From contig CM043959.1 of NCBI GenBank assembly GCA_014529385.2, positions 55,058,253 through 55,122,252 of the forward strand: a DNA stretch of 64,000 nucleotides, read 5' to 3'. This document shows, piece by piece, positions 32,808 through 45,670 of this stretch. A program made the translations under genes and the position numbers. Each line of letters opens with the position of its first letter. The first letter of the stretch is position 1. The notes under the pieces are model-generated. The model was not told the DNA's origin and made no database searches. It worked only from the letters and a program-made list of their open reading frames with translations. This DNA is from Adiantum capillus-veneris. Its lineage: Eukaryota > Streptophyta > Polypodiopsida > Polypodiales > Pteridaceae.

Positions 32808-35162
32808 TCATCGTAATCCCCTCTCGTGATCCTCCTCACTGGCTTTTTCCTTTGTAGTAATAGTTTTGGTCTCCGTGGTCTCTATCGAATCTGAGTCATC
32901 CTCAGGGTCATTCATATACATGGGATCCTCTCCTGTCCCTATGTTAGTCTTTGAACTAGGTTTTGAGCTAGAAGCATTAAGGGATTTCTTTCTTCGTGTT
33001 TTCTTCTTTCTCGCTCGGCCAATGGATGCAGCATCTCTCTCTTCGAGGATGTAATTTTGCTTTTGGAGCATCGACCGTGTGAGTGCATTCATTGGTGCTA
33101 TGTTTATAGTTGGTGGTGTCCCATCAACAATCTCTATTATGTTCAATGGTGTGATTTTCGGTGCGTTTGGATTGTTAGGACACTGTGCGATCAAATGATC
33201 TATGCCACAATGATTACAAGTGAGTATTGGCATTGCCAATGCACTCCCTTGACTTGTTTGCATTAGTGCAGCATTCTTTTGCATTCTAATGGGGCACTCA
33301 GCTACTCGATGTGGTCCACCACATTCGTAGCACTGAAGAGGTGGTCTCCTGGCAAAACTATTAATGTTTTGGCCTCTTGCTGCTAGCGCAGTAGCTTGAT
33401 ATACCTGTTTGATTTGTTCCCAATGGTATTCCATATAATACATGGGACACTCCTCAAGCATGTCGACTCCATAGGTGATACTAGAGTCTATGTCCTCTTC
33501 GCAATCTACATAAGTACTAGATGACTCGCAACCTATTTGGTTCATAGGTGTAACTCTTGGATGAGGGGGTTGCGGTCCTAGCACTGGAGGTGGCAACGGT
33601 GTGGTTTGGACCACATTTTGGGTTCTAGGGACCATGTGCTGTGATGGCAACTGTTGCTCCATGGGTGGGGTAGGCATCAATGAAGGAACTCGAGGTGAGT
33701 CTGCCCAAGCTATAGGCGGTCTATTTTCCATGATGCGTTTAAGCATTAGGCAATCCTTCACTTGATGGCCATACCTACCACACGCGTTACAAGTCTCGTT
33801 AAACTTTACTCTGAAAGTAGGGCATTCACTCGTAGTATGTGGGCCCAAGCAAATTGAGCACCATTGTTGCTCCCTTCTTGCATACATATGAGTGTTTTGT
33901 GGAGCACGATTACCCCTAAGGCTTTCTTGGATGGCCTTGGTGAGATCTGCCAAAGTCATCTCAGATATCGTTTGCTCTTTCACGATTGGCTTTATCTTCA
34001 TTGGCTCATGCCCTGATGCTTGCGAGCTACTTGACTTCGGCTCGGTAGACACTCTTTCTCCTGCAATCATTAAATTATCCTCCAATTGGATTGCATTCAT
34101 GGTGACTGCTTCCCAAGTAGTGATACCTCTAATGACTAGGCCATTATAAATACTTTCATGTCGTAGTCCCCTAGTGAATCTATCGAGCAATTGGTTGTTG
34201 TTGAATCGCTCGTTTGGATTGCATCGAGAATTCAAATTCTTTAGGCGACTAATGAAGTCTCTCACGGATTCACCTTCTTCTCGTTGGGCTTTCTGGAGCT
34301 GAGAGGCTACACCCCAAAGTACTCCCTCTCGTATGTATTCTTTTAAGAACAGTCTCCTAAGAGTAGAGTAGATCGTTTTCTCTTCTACTCTTAAGGTTCT
34401 ATACCAATCTCCAGCCTTTCCGCTTAGGGTCAAACTCAAAGCCTTACACTTATGTAGCTCATTGTGCTCTTCCAAGGAATCGCACACATGTTCAAAGACT
34501 TCCATATGCTTTCTAGCATCTCCGTCTCCACTGAATTTCTGTGTGAGCTTAGCTACTTGAACTGCCTTGCTCCTAGGCTCTCTATCAGGTGCACTACGCA
34601 TGTTTTCCGCAATAGAGCGACCGATAGTTTGAGCAAATGCTGCCAAATCTCCTATTTGAGCAGGTATAATGGGTGTATGTGCTCCTGGAACCACATGTGA
34701 GATGGGAGTTGGCCTTGGCCTTGGCATACGCGCGGCTCTTGGGTCCCATATTTCGTATGGTGGTGTACCAGACGGTGGTCCAAAGTTTACGGGCGTGGCC
34801 CTAGGCATAGGGGGTGCCTGATATGGCATGTTATTATTAAATGGCATGGCTCCACTTGTAGAAGAGCTTGGATAATTCCATTGTGGATTGTAAGCTCTTG
34901 GAATAATCGGAGGTGTAGGAGCTACATGAGGCTGAGGTACGACAGGTGCACATGATTGATACATACATGTAGGTATAGTTGGGGGTACTGTGCTACTAGG
35001 CATCGGCGCACTGTTAACAAATGAACTCCATGGTGTACTTCTTGTCATGCTCACCACTGGGATATGCATGGTAGCCGTATTGTCATTAAGAGAAAGATGA
35101 GCTGCCACTTGTGGGCTCAGATTGTACTGAGGCTCCTGGCGAAACAACATATGGAGGATCAA
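32808..35162 (-). CDS. Gy-B gag, capsid and four zinc knuckles (open 784-residue frame)
   Basis: Pro-rich start (MPRATPVNFGPPSGT, HVVPGAHTPIIPAQIGDL), capsid domain (SKAVQVAKLTQKFSGDGDA, LSLTLSGKAGDWYRTL, LKEYIREGVLWGVASQLQ, FISRLKNLNSRCNPNERFN, RGLRHESIYNGLVIRGI), then four knuckles: CSICLGPHTTSEC, CNACGRYGHQVKDC, CYECGGPHRVAEC and CNHCGIDHLIAQC. Three of the four are CX2CX3HX4C, one residue shorter than the usual CX2CX4HX4C. A Lys/Arg-rich basic stretch (ARKKKTRRKKS) follows. It is out of frame with the N-terminal gag segment because of a 20-bp deletion. Confidence 0.9.
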   Translation of the reverse strand: MILHMLFRQEPQYNLSPQVAAHLSLNDNTATMHIPVVSMTRSTPWSSFVNSAPMPSSTVPPTIPTCMYQSCAPVVPQPHVAPTPPIIPRAYNPQWNYPSSSTSGAMPFNNNMPYQAPPMPRATPVNFGPPSGTPPYEIWDPRAARMPRPRPTPISHVVPGAHTPIIPAQIGDLAAFAQTIGRSIAENMRSAPDREPRSKAVQVAKLTQKFSGDGDARKHMEVFEHVCDSLEEHNELHKCKALSLTLSGKAGDWYRTLRVEEKTIYSTLRRLFLKEYIREGVLWGVASQLQKAQREEGESVRDFISRLKNLNSRCNPNERFNNNQLLDRFTRGLRHESIYNGLVIRGITTWEAVTMNAIQLEDNLMIAGERVSTEPKSSSSQASGHEPMKIKPIVKEQTISEMTLADLTKAIQESLRGNRAPQNTHMYARREQQWCSICLGPHTTSECPTFRVKFNETCNACGRYGHQVKDCLMLKRIMENRPPIAWADSPRVPSLMPTPPMEQQLPSQHMVPRTQNVVQTTPLPPPVLGPQPPHPRVTPMNQIGCESSSTYVDCEEDIDSSITYGVDMLEECPMYYMEYHWEQIKQVYQATALAARGQNINSFARRPPLQCYECGGPHRVAECPIRMQKNAALMQTSQGSALAMPILTCNHCGIDHLIAQCPNNPNAPKITPLNIIEIVDGTPPTINIAPMNALTRSMLQKQNYILEERDAASIGRARKKKTRRKKSLNASSSKPSSKTNIGTGEDPMYMNDPEDDSDSIETTETKTITTKEKASEEDHERGLR

Positions 35163-36207
35163 TGGGGCTCACTGAGGGAGTCTCCATTTGTGACAGGGTT
35201 GGTTGGTTGGCCTTTCCCGTATCCAAGAATCTCATTAGGGCTGTTGAAGGCATGTTGATCCCTGTGTTCTGTCTTTCTAACTCGACAATCCTATGAAGGA
35301 CATCACAGAATTTCTGTTGTTGCTCATCTATGCTAGTAGCACCCGATGTGGATTGTATAACATCTAACCAACCCACATGATAGGTGTGTCCTGTGTACCG
35401 ATCAGTTAAAGCTTCTGCTTGTAGGTCATACTCCCAATTTTTGTTTAGGAATATCCCATCTAGGCCTGGCTTGCTGGAGGTTTCCCTTGAAGTGGAAGCA
35501 TTATTGCTCCCCATAGCTTGCCCCTCCGTGACTGCCACCTTGGGAGCACTCGATTGCTCGACTGGCATGATTGTTGTCATAGGAGCCTTTGCTTTCATGG
35601 TTCGACTTTGTTCTAGCCTTCGTAGGTTCTCAATTTCCCTCTCCCTTGTTGCTTGCATATAGCGTTCGATCTCTTGTACTTCGGCAAGACTCCTACCATC
35701 GGGTAGTAGAACCTCAGAGGGAGATAGTCCTAAAGGATCAGGAGGTGCAGTGGATGGAACATTCACATGCACACTCTCAAGAAGCATAGGGTCTATTTTA
35801 GGCATGAATGACGAATTTACTTCCCCACTCCCTTCATTTATTTCATTAACCGCATGTTCGGAGAGAGTAGCTCTACTAAGGGTCTCTTTTAAGCGGCTAA
35901 ACACGCTGCACCCGGGCCGTGGGCCCATGGCATGCATGTCTTGATTTGAACTATCAGGGTTTGGTGTAGGATACCCCTCCATGACTTCGTAGTCAGAGGA
36001 AGAATCACTAGACGCGATATGAGGATCTTGGGTCGCGCTACCTTGAGTCCCGGCCGAAGGTCCAGAACCTAGGGTGGAGGAATAATGGGTGCCCGCGTAA
36101 ATGGAGGCACTACCAATATACTCGTGCTCTAACACTCGTCCAGAGCGTAGGTTCATATGACTTGGATCCCCTAGAAGTGTCGGTGAGGGCCCGTGAAGGC
36201 TGCTCAC
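35086..36207 (-). pseudogene. Gy-B gag, N-terminal region
   Basis: 373 residues from MSSLHGPSPTLLGDPSHMN, disordered-looking and Ser-rich (SDSSSDYEVMEGYPTPNPD), then VFSRLKETLSRATLSEH, SLAEVQEIERYMQATREREI (likely helical), YTGHTYHVGWLDVIQSTSG and RFLDTGKANQPTLSQME. Its role is presumably matrix-like. It ends prematurely because a 20-bp segment present in Gy-A (about 15480-15510) is deleted here between AGCT repeats, so the frame moves to the one starting before 35162. Confidence 0.85.
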
Positions 36208-37207
36208 CTAGTAATTTTGGGTGTTTTGCAACCCAAGTCTTTTCTTATTTATTTATTTTTTGATTTTTTGGTCCTTTTTTTCTGACCTAGCTATAGAATA
36301 GAACGTCTGATAGCTCAAAACGAGCGGCTCGGTCAGAGGGACGTGCCGTGCTTTACAGCCCTCCGTTTGGTCACTTTATGCCCTCGGAATCCCTAAAACC
36401 GTCAATTTCTAGTAGGGAACTAGGCCCAAATTAGAAAGTCTAAGGGTGCAAGTGGGAATAGACGGGAGGAGAGTGGAGGACTTGCCCCACATGCTCTCAT
36501 TCCCTCTCGTGGGGGTAGGGTATATATATAAGAGTGAGTCTAGTATATATCATAAGACTAAGGACTGAGGCCTGGGCTTGGGCTTGGGCTTGGGCTTGGG
36601 GAAATGATCCCGATCAAAATTTTAGTGTAGCCGCCCAGTCACTCACGCTTAAATATTTTCGGTTTTTTTTTTATTTTTATTTTTATTTTTGGGCGACGAT
36701 CGCGCGCGGTTTTGGTGACCCTTTCTTGGCCACACACACTGTCACCTACCTAACCTCTCTATCAACAGCTCACTACCTTATCTACTTACTAACAGTGCTG
36801 CTAACCACTAACTCATCTACTAACTAATCTGTTAACCACTCTACTAACTGCTTACTGACACTGAGCTAACTGTCCACCTACTTCCTCTCTCACTACCTTC
36901 TGTGCAAAGACTGTGTGAAACCAAACCTTGATAGAAAACTGTGTACAGACTGTGTGCAAACAGAAATTGCTAACTACCTTCCTACTTGTTCATTCACTGC
37001 AAACAAGCTAACGACTACTAATTGTGCAAAGACTGCGTGCAAACAGAAAACACAACATTATGCAAAAATCACAGAACTTGCAGACAACACAGAAATTAAC
37101 AACTTACAGAAAAACAACTCATTCCTCTTCCTCTTCCTCTTCTTTCCTACTACAAACAACTCATAGGAGAAGCACAAAGTGCCTCTTGGGCTTAGTGCAG
37201 GGCGATT

Positions 37208-37224
37208 CCCCGGCAGCGGTGCCA
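37208..37224 (-). other. Gy-B primer binding site
   Basis: Minus strand TGGCACCGCTGCCGGGG, separated from the LTR by TTTT, as in Gy-A. tRNA-Asp type with two changes from the plant consensus. Confidence 0.85.
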
Positions 37225-37228
37225 AAAA

Positions 37229-37472
37229 TGTGCGCTCCTTGCCGCACTGCCGAAGCAAGGGACTTGCCGATACACCGTGTGCGAGCCACAAATGGCTCCC
37301 AGCACACAACAAGACTAATCTAGCAAACTCAAAAGAGGGCAATGGTGTGTCACTCACCGCTCTATGCTCCTGCCGTGGAGGATTCCTCGCCGCGATGAAG
37401 AAGAAGCTGCAGTCGTGCCGCGCTCAACCGCTTCGCTGCCGTCGTGCCTTCGTAATGCTCGATCGCACACAT

Positions 37473-37533
<61 letters not shown>

Positions 37534-37849
37534 TGCACACACACACGAGGAGGTGAAGAAGAAGAAGATGGAGATGGAGATGGAGCAAGAGCACTCTTCT
37601 ATTGCACAAATGAGAGAATGAGTGAATTTTAGGTTTAGTTGGCTTTTATATGAGTTCACCCCATTCACACTTGGGCGCCCATGCTTAGCCAACTAATCCC
37701 TTGAATGTCCCAGTTAGAGTGTGCCTCTCATCGGCGATCACTCTTACCCTTTTCCTATTGGTCCGACAAGCCCGGTACCTGACTCTACCAAATACATAAT
37801 ACACGTCCGTCGTAGGTGATGGGGTGTCCGTGAGCCGTGAGGGTTAACA
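37229..37849 (-). repeat. Gy-B 5' LTR
   Basis: 621 bp with the same ends as the 3' LTR. (CT)n about 37480-37512 and (CA)n about 37513-37533. TATA box at 37644-37650. The right flank GTGCT (37850-37854) repeats 23552-23556. Confidence 0.93.
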
Positions 37850-38155
37850 GTGCTCTTACTTGTCATGTGGCCCATGTGATTCCAATCTTGTGGCTCCAAA
37901 ACGAATTGAAGATCGCGAAAAGGAAAAAATCATGGAATGCTACACACCCGCTCCATAGCTAGTTTGGGTACCAAAGGAAGAACGATTTGTTCCACCTAGC
38001 TCAAAAACAGGGAAGTCAAATGAAGCTTGTTGCTCTTCAAGTAGTTCCTATACAAAAATAGAAGCTTCAACACAACCTCCACCCACCATTGTACATATCC
38101 ATACAAACAAGGAAGAGTTTGCACCTCCCATTGTAATTTCACCACTACAACAACA
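37850..38155 (+). pseudogene. Gy-A post-integrase extension, second segment
   Basis: Resumes exactly where Gy-A stops at 23556. In frame: DSNLVAPKRIEDREKEKIM, ECYTPAP, stop, LVWVPKEERFVPPSSKTGK, then KIEASTQPPPTIVHI and FAPPIVISP. It matches the same stretch in Gy-B and Gy-D, which proves the split. Homology fades after 38150; the remaining 3' region and LTR of Gy-A are missing. Confidence 0.88.
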
Positions 38156-38163
38156 TTGCAAAT

Positions 38164-39004
38164 AAAATCATAGGAGATGCTCTTAAGGACTGTGGATTTG
38201 ATGGCATATCAAGGAATCAAAAGGCAAAAGTGTGGGAAGCCATGGATACAGTCTTCTGTTACTATCATAAAACTTAAATTTGGGGAAAGAATGGCCTCTA
38301 TAACTTCAAGAAATAGCCCAACAATTTCAATAAATTTATGACAAGTTTGGAGCTCAAAGCTCTTCAAAAACTAGATGGTAAGAGTTGTTAGTTTCCACAT
38401 GATGTTTCTCATTTACTCCATCTTGGTTTATCTAATGGGCCTACTAAGTTTGGTCACTTCTTCTATATAAAATACAACAATAATTCGCTTTTTTGTGCAA
38501 CTTGTCCTCTACAACCATATATGAATAAATATGGAGGCTTGCCCTCCCAAGGTATCGAGAAGTCCCACAACCAACAAAGAACCAAGTTGTTTAAGCACAC
38601 TAAAGATGGGGGAGGATTACAAGAGCCAAATACATTGCTAGAAGTATTCCGCTGGTTTTACAAACAAGTGTGGCACATAACAAAATCACAAAAATCCAGC
38701 AAATTATTAGACAATTCAAATATTGCTACATTTATACAAAGGAGTAAGAAAAAAAGGTAAGATGCCTACAATAAGTCATCTAAAGCAAGTTTCAAAATTT
38801 TGGGAAAATTTCATAACTTTGGGAGAACTATTCTTGTCATCATTATACTTGAGGAGAGGTGAAGGATGCGTTAGAATGAAATATGGCTTTTTCCTAGAAA
38901 CTTTGAGTACCTTGAGGGATGGTAGAAGTTTACAATACAAGTTTTCTCATATCCCAAACTTTTGTTTCATTCTAGATTCAAGCTTAAAAAGATCTCGAGT
39001 ATAG
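38164..39004 (+). pseudogene. Decayed ORF of unknown identity
   Basis: Not recognised. One frame runs from IGDALKDCGFDGISRNQKAK through KVWEAMDTVFCYYHKT, three stops, ELKALQKLDGKS, HLLHLGLSNGPTKFGHFF, then an open stretch of 79 codons (MNKYGGLPSQGIEKSHNQQR ... FIQRSKKKR); after a frameshift near 38757 it continues KMPTISHLKQVSKFWENFI to a stop near 39002. Lys-rich, no membrane segment. It abuts the truncated end of Gy-A and may be the 3' ORF of another retroelement whose LTR begins at 40831. Function unknown. Confidence 0.4.
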
Positions 39005-39239
39005 ATACCAATTATGTAAATCATGTACATTTGAATAAATAAAAGAAAAATACTTAGGGGTGGGTGGGGGGAATTTAAGGATAGGAAAGGTTTCTTCAAG
39101 TGACCTGGATGAGCAATGGAATCCAAGAAACCCTCATACCAAGAACCCTTTATGGTACAACCTATGCCCTACTGAATTTGGGGTTGTAGGAATACATACA
39201 CAACTTGGAGATGGAGAAGAATCTTATCATTAAGTGTGC

Positions 39240-39760
39240 AAATACAAATGCACTCTGAATTTTAGTGTAGATGAGAGTATGCTATGAATTCATACATAGA
39301 TTGGGGAGGGAGAAGACTCCCAAAGCACACAACAGAGAATGTTTTACTAAGTGTGAAAATACAAATGTGCTATGCATGTTAGTGTAGACAAGAGTGTCAT
39401 ACCCAACTCTTAAATAACCCATAAGGTGTTGAGCCACATATACTCAACCATAGCTGTGAAAAGTGCAATGTACTCATCCTTACAACTAGAGGTGGCCACA
39501 ACAGGTTGCTTCTTGCTCAACCAAGATATTCATGAACTACCAAGCATGAAGCAAAAAACATGTGGATACTTGTGTGTCATAGAATCTACCCCAATTTGTC
39601 ACAAAAAGCGTGTAAATTTGGGGGCAAGATAAGCTACCCTAGAGTGATGGTCATATATACAAAGCATGGGGGGAAAAACCCTCCTAGTGAGGGAAAAAAG
39701 TGCCTCAACGGTCCTAAGTGTGTTTATACTTATACATGGAAATAGGAAGCTATAAAGTCT
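39240..39760 (-). repeat. Rearranged Copia-1-family fragment
   Basis: Contains an RNase H tail homologous to 3980-4280 (at about 39400-39640) bordered on both sides by pieces of the Copia-1 LTR: AAGCACACAACAGAGAATG at about 39335 and CTACCCTAGAGTGATGG at about 39637. The order differs from the source element, and a 100-bp block with AAATACAAATG and TTAGTGTAGA is duplicated. Confidence 0.7.
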
Positions 39761-40830
39761 ACCACAAAGAGGAAGCTGAGCAAGTCCACAAATCCACCGA
39801 AGATCAAGCAAAGCAAGATGTAGAATCAACACCACAAGCATCAAAGATTTCACATGAGCAATAACCAGTTGCAAAACCCGTACCCACCAAGAAATCTAGA
39901 GTGCCTGTCACACTACAAGAATTACACGTCTACAAAGCCAATAGCCAAAGCGTGCAGGACTTAGTAGCCAAAGCAATGTGGTTGAGTGGTTAGAAGCAAT
40001 GAAATATATATGCAAGGAGCAAGATGAGAAAATAATTTAAGCAAATGCAGACCTACAAAGAGTAATCCAGCAATCACAAAGGCTACAAATGCAATTAAAT
40101 ATCTTCAACGCTCAATTGAAAAATGTTGAAGATAGATTGCATGTACATGAACTACTATTGAAACAAGTGAGAGAGAACCTTTCACCAATGGACCTCTCTA
40201 GTAGAGATGAAGCTTATGTGACCATGAAGCAAAGAAATAAATATCTAGAGATAGAGCTAAAGTTGGATCAAAGACACTAGAGAGATCTAGTACTTTAGCA
40301 CATGATTAAAGAAGAGGCCATGCAAAAAGAGATTAATGACTTGAAATGGAGCTACAGAAGGTGAAAGAAGAATCAAAAGCAAAGGGTCTGGCAATGGAAG
40401 AAGATGTGAATGAAGAGTCTATGAAAGACAAAGAAGCACTACAGTTTCTAGAGTTTGATATACCAGAGGAAAATGATGATCAAGAGGACCCATAATTTCT
40501 CTTAACACAAGGAGAGGTTAGCACATCAGAGGTTGTAGAAAACTTGAAAACCTCATTGTTGAAGTGGAATAAGAGATGGCTAAATCTATATTGAAAGATA
40601 CATATGAAGTACGGAAGGAGGCCATGGAATGGTAGCAAAGGATATTCCATTATGTGAATGTGGTCCAACTAATGCCGAAGAAAATCAATGACAAATGTCT
40701 TCATCAATCACTCCCAAATCCATTGATAAAGTTCAATCTTTCAAGGACCAAAGAGAGGATGCTTAGAGATATCCAAGAGGAAAGATAAAATACAAAGACC
40801 CCGAGATAGAGCCAAAATGGAGGATTAGCT
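39761..40830 (+). pseudogene. 3' ORF remnant with coiled coil, unknown retroelement
   Basis: Not recognised as a known family. Frames read KPVPTKKSRVPVTLQELHVY, VEWLEAMKYICKEQDEKI, then ADLQRVIQQSQRLQMQLN and KNVEDRLHVHELLLKQVREN with regular heptad-like hydrophobics, so a coiled coil is likely. Further on EVRKEAMEW and RIFHYVNVVQLMPKKINDK. Stops at about 39858, 40053 and 40278 and shifts break it. It ends at a purine-rich tract (CCAAAATGGAGGATTAGCT) before the LTR start at 40831, so it is the 3' coding end of an LTR element. It resembles in layout, not by clear identity, the coiled-coil ORF of Gy-C. Confidence 0.5.
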
Positions 40831-42282
<1,452 letters not shown>

Positions 42283-42879
42283 CCCTCTATGAAGCTCATA
42301 GTGGACATCAATAGTGAGACCAAGCCGATGAAGAAGCTACCATGGACACCCCAGCAATAGCTCCTTGCTGGATACACCACGGATTTGCTACCCTCAGCTT
42401 TTGTACCTTAGAAAAATGCCATCTTGAGCATCTGTTGCCTTTTAGAAAATTGAACATGAGACCAAACTACGTGGGCCAAGAATCCCCATCCGTGAATTGT
42501 GAACACATCACGTCCAAAAATACTTTCCAGATAATGAACATTGAAACATATCCTGCCCATAATCCGACCATCAACATGGATTGATGCACTCATCCATAGT
42601 GTTTTAAGTATGTCTGATTGGTTCCCTGCCAAATGCATGTGCTTTGAACTCTGACCCACGAGTTCAAACACCGATAACTTGAACTCCAACACAAGGGTCC
42701 AAATTAATTATACGGAGCACTCTTTGCCCCTCTCTACCACTTACAAGCCTCTCTCTGGCTGAAGCTAGTGGTGACAACTATCCTTTGACTAGAAATTTGA
42801 TGTCAAGGCCACTGTGGCCACCGCCACGTGTGCCATGTCAAACTCCTCTATCAAATCTTTATTGTATGAGAGTGCTTGA
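42283..42879. other. Unassigned
   Basis: No supported ORF, RNA gene or repeat beyond the start of an unidentified minus-strand element. Confidence 0.3.
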
Positions 42880-43240
42880 CTTCTATCCAACACCCAAATC
42901 AGCCATAAGGTGTATGAGCCACACACACACTCCTGTGAAAGCTGCCATGTACTCAACCTCACAACTAGAAGTGGTCAAAGTAGTGTTTTTCTTACTCAAC
43001 CATGATATGTATGAATTGACGAGCATGAAACAAAAACCACTCGTGGACACTCTGTCATAGCAACTAGCCCATTCCGAGTTAGAAAAGGCATGTAAATTTA
43101 GAGGCAATGATCCCCCTAGGGATAAAACAACCCAAAGTGTAGAGTTTATATTACAAGTTGGAAAATAGAAACCTCCTAGTGAGGGAAGAAAGTGGTATGG
43201 TGGTCTTAACTGTGTTTGCACACATCACGACCATAATATG
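42880..43240 (-). repeat. Second rearranged Copia-1-family fragment
   Basis: 42880-43125 matches the Copia-1 RNase H region (4050-4310): AACCATGATATG, ATGAAACAAAAACCACTCGTGG, GGCAATGATCCCCC. It is followed by an LTR-like piece (AACCTCCTAGTGAGGG ... TTTGCACACATCACGACC) in an order not found in the source element. Same kind of chimera as at 39240. Confidence 0.7.
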
Positions 43241-43398
43241 CTTACAATTTAGTTGGGTGGGTGGGCTTTGATGTGAAACTTCAAGTCTAGTTTGAGGGTT
43301 GTGGGCATGCATGATCATGTCTCCTTACTTACAATGGTATCGAAGACTTGTTTCCTCATGCAACCTATGTGAGAGATCCCGCCAAGCCATTTCAAAGA

Positions 43399-43607
43399 AC
43401 TTGGGGTTAATTTTGAGTACTAAATCCTATGTCCTACAACTAGGGACCTTTGGGAAAAGTCCCTGGCACTTGGGGTTAATTTTAAGCATTAAACTCTATT
43501 TTCTAGAGCTAGGGACCTATGAGAAGAAGTCCCTAGCACTTGGGGTTAATTTTGAGCAATAAAGTCTACATCCTAGAGCTAATGACCTATGGGAATAGGG
43601 GCTAGAG
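43399..43607 (+). repeat. 70-bp minisatellite, three units
   Basis: Units begin ACTTGGGGTTAATTTT at 43399, 43468 and 43538, with the shared phrases CTAGAGCTAGGGACC and AAGTCCCT. Spacing 69 and 70 bp. Confidence 0.9.
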
Positions 43608-44179
43608 AGATCCATATTTTGGACATGCAAAAATGGCAAGGGGCCTATATATAGGCGGCATGGTTTGGCTACATAAGAGGAGGTTGGGTGGACCTCAAAT
43701 GCTTTTCAAGCACCATCTTGGAGATAAAGGCCGTGCATGGATGTTCCCTATTCCTTTCATACACTTAACCTCCACATGTGGAGTAAGTCTTATAAAATTT
43801 GGAGATCTTATCATCAAGAAGAAGATCCATATGTGGAGTAGATATGGCACACACTCCTCTATCCCTGAAACTCCTTAACTAATGGATATTACCCTATGTT
43901 CTCTTGTGCTAAGAAAATATTACGTAAGTCATCCTCTACTTTTGTGAAGCTAGAAAGGATAATTTCAACATACATATCCGTAGCCTTGAATGATCTTTGC
44001 ACATATGTTTCACAATCCTTCAAATTTGAGCAATCAACAATGTGATTTTACATATGATCGAGCTAACTAAACTTCACACTCTACACAAAGTGTCAAGACG
44101 TACCCAAGTATAGACCAATAAGGAAAATCCATGATTAGAATTTGAGGCACAACTTGTTGAGGCATGTAGTGTAATACTA
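43608..44179. other. Unassigned
   Basis: Nothing supported. It may be non-coding flank of the PPR pseudogene. Confidence 0.3.
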
Positions 44180-45670
44180 GTTAATGCTCTTGTGGCATGG
44201 CATATAAGCTCTAGGTTTTTTCATTGGATGCAACATGAGGGCTTCTATCCAAACACAACCAGCTATGGACATTAGTGAACAAATGCATGGTGAGATTATC
44301 AACCAAGTGCTCTTGGGAAACAACGTTTAGCTTGGCATTTCTTTGGCTGGCATTTATGCCAAATGTGCTAGCTTCTTGAAAGAATTGAAGATGCTTAAAT
44401 TATGGCATGCAAGGAAGTTATGGGTTCTCTTCAATCTAGAGAGATTGTATAGGAGGGTAAACAAACTTTTAAAGCGATCATAATTTTAGGCTACTTGGCA
44501 AAAGATGTTATGCTTTTTAGAGGTATGGTCAACATGTATATTAAGTATGGCAATGTCAAGACAAGCATTTTTTCCAGAATGTCACCTGTTGGAATACAAT
44601 GATTGCAAGAATTGTCCAAAAGAGCATTCCAAAGAATCTCTTGGGTGTTTTAGAGGACCTAAAGAGACATCATTTCCAAATGCAATCACCTATGCATGCC
44701 TCTCAAAAGCGTGTGTCATTACGTAAGAGATTGACATGGGTGGAAAGGTATCACAATGAGATTGATAGTCAAGGTTGTTGAGAAAATACTTTATGATTGG
44801 CAATGCTTTAGTTGATATGTATGCTAAATTTGTGTCCTTGTAAAAGAAAAAATTGGTTTTTGACAAGTTTCCTTTTTAGTATGTCCTCATTTAATTGGGT
44901 TTTAATTGCACTGATTACAAGAATTACCCAATACACACAAGGCTCTTTGAAAATTTTATCAGAGCAAACAAGGTGATCTCATTGTTTGATTAACTTCCAA
45001 TTTGGTATGCTCTTTTAAAAGCTTGTCAAAATGGAGAAAAAATGGGGAAAGTAAACTTAGAAAGTTCATTTTTAAGAGTAAACATGGTAGTTGGGGCCTC
45101 CTCTTGCTTGCATGCAAGAGGAGGGCAAAAAGAATTTTCAACACAAGAGAGTATTGATGTCGCTTGGAAGTAGCTAGGACAAAGATTTTTGGTTGATGCA
45201 AATGGGACTATTATTAAATTTGTTGTGGCTCATACCAAGAATCAGTCAAAACTACACAAAGCTACAAGTTCATGAACTTAAATAGTCTCAACAAGGATAA
45301 TCTATTGTGTCACAAAACCTTTGTCTTGATCCAAAAAGACTTCCTTCATAAATACATGGATATGTGAAAATAACTATTTGGCTACCTTGTGAATATTGAA
45401 ACTAGAGAAGCATATAATAGTAGCCATAGGTGCAAACCGCTCCACATTCTTGAAAGTGGGAAGCGTTCTTGTGGTGAATATTTGTTATAGAAGTTTTCAG
45501 AAGATAAGGGTTTGGTGGACATGTATGTCAAGTGTGTTCATTCAGCAAAAGTCCAAAAGAAAATCCTCCTTTCATGAATGCCATCTCTTGGATCCATTGA
45601 TTGTAGTAGGGTACTAAAGTTTTGGGCTATATTTGAAGGATGTAGAATGAAGGCTTTCTGAAAAAGATAT
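44180..45670 (+). pseudogene. PPR-type protein pseudogene, 5' part
   Basis: PPR proteins bind organellar RNA. Scattered in-frame blocks show PLS-type repeats: EQMHGEIINQVLLGNNV then SLAGIYAKC at about 44280-44370; MVNMYIKYGNVKTSIFSRM at about 44520; FPNAITYACLSKACVI at about 44675; LLKACQNG at about 45010; GLVDMYVKCVHSAKVQKKIL at about 45509; AIFEGCRMKAF just before 45671. Stops and frameshifts are frequent and no frame exceeds about 80 codons. It is interrupted at 45671 by Gy-C. Alternative: a degraded PPR fragment carried as a repeat. Confidence 0.72.
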
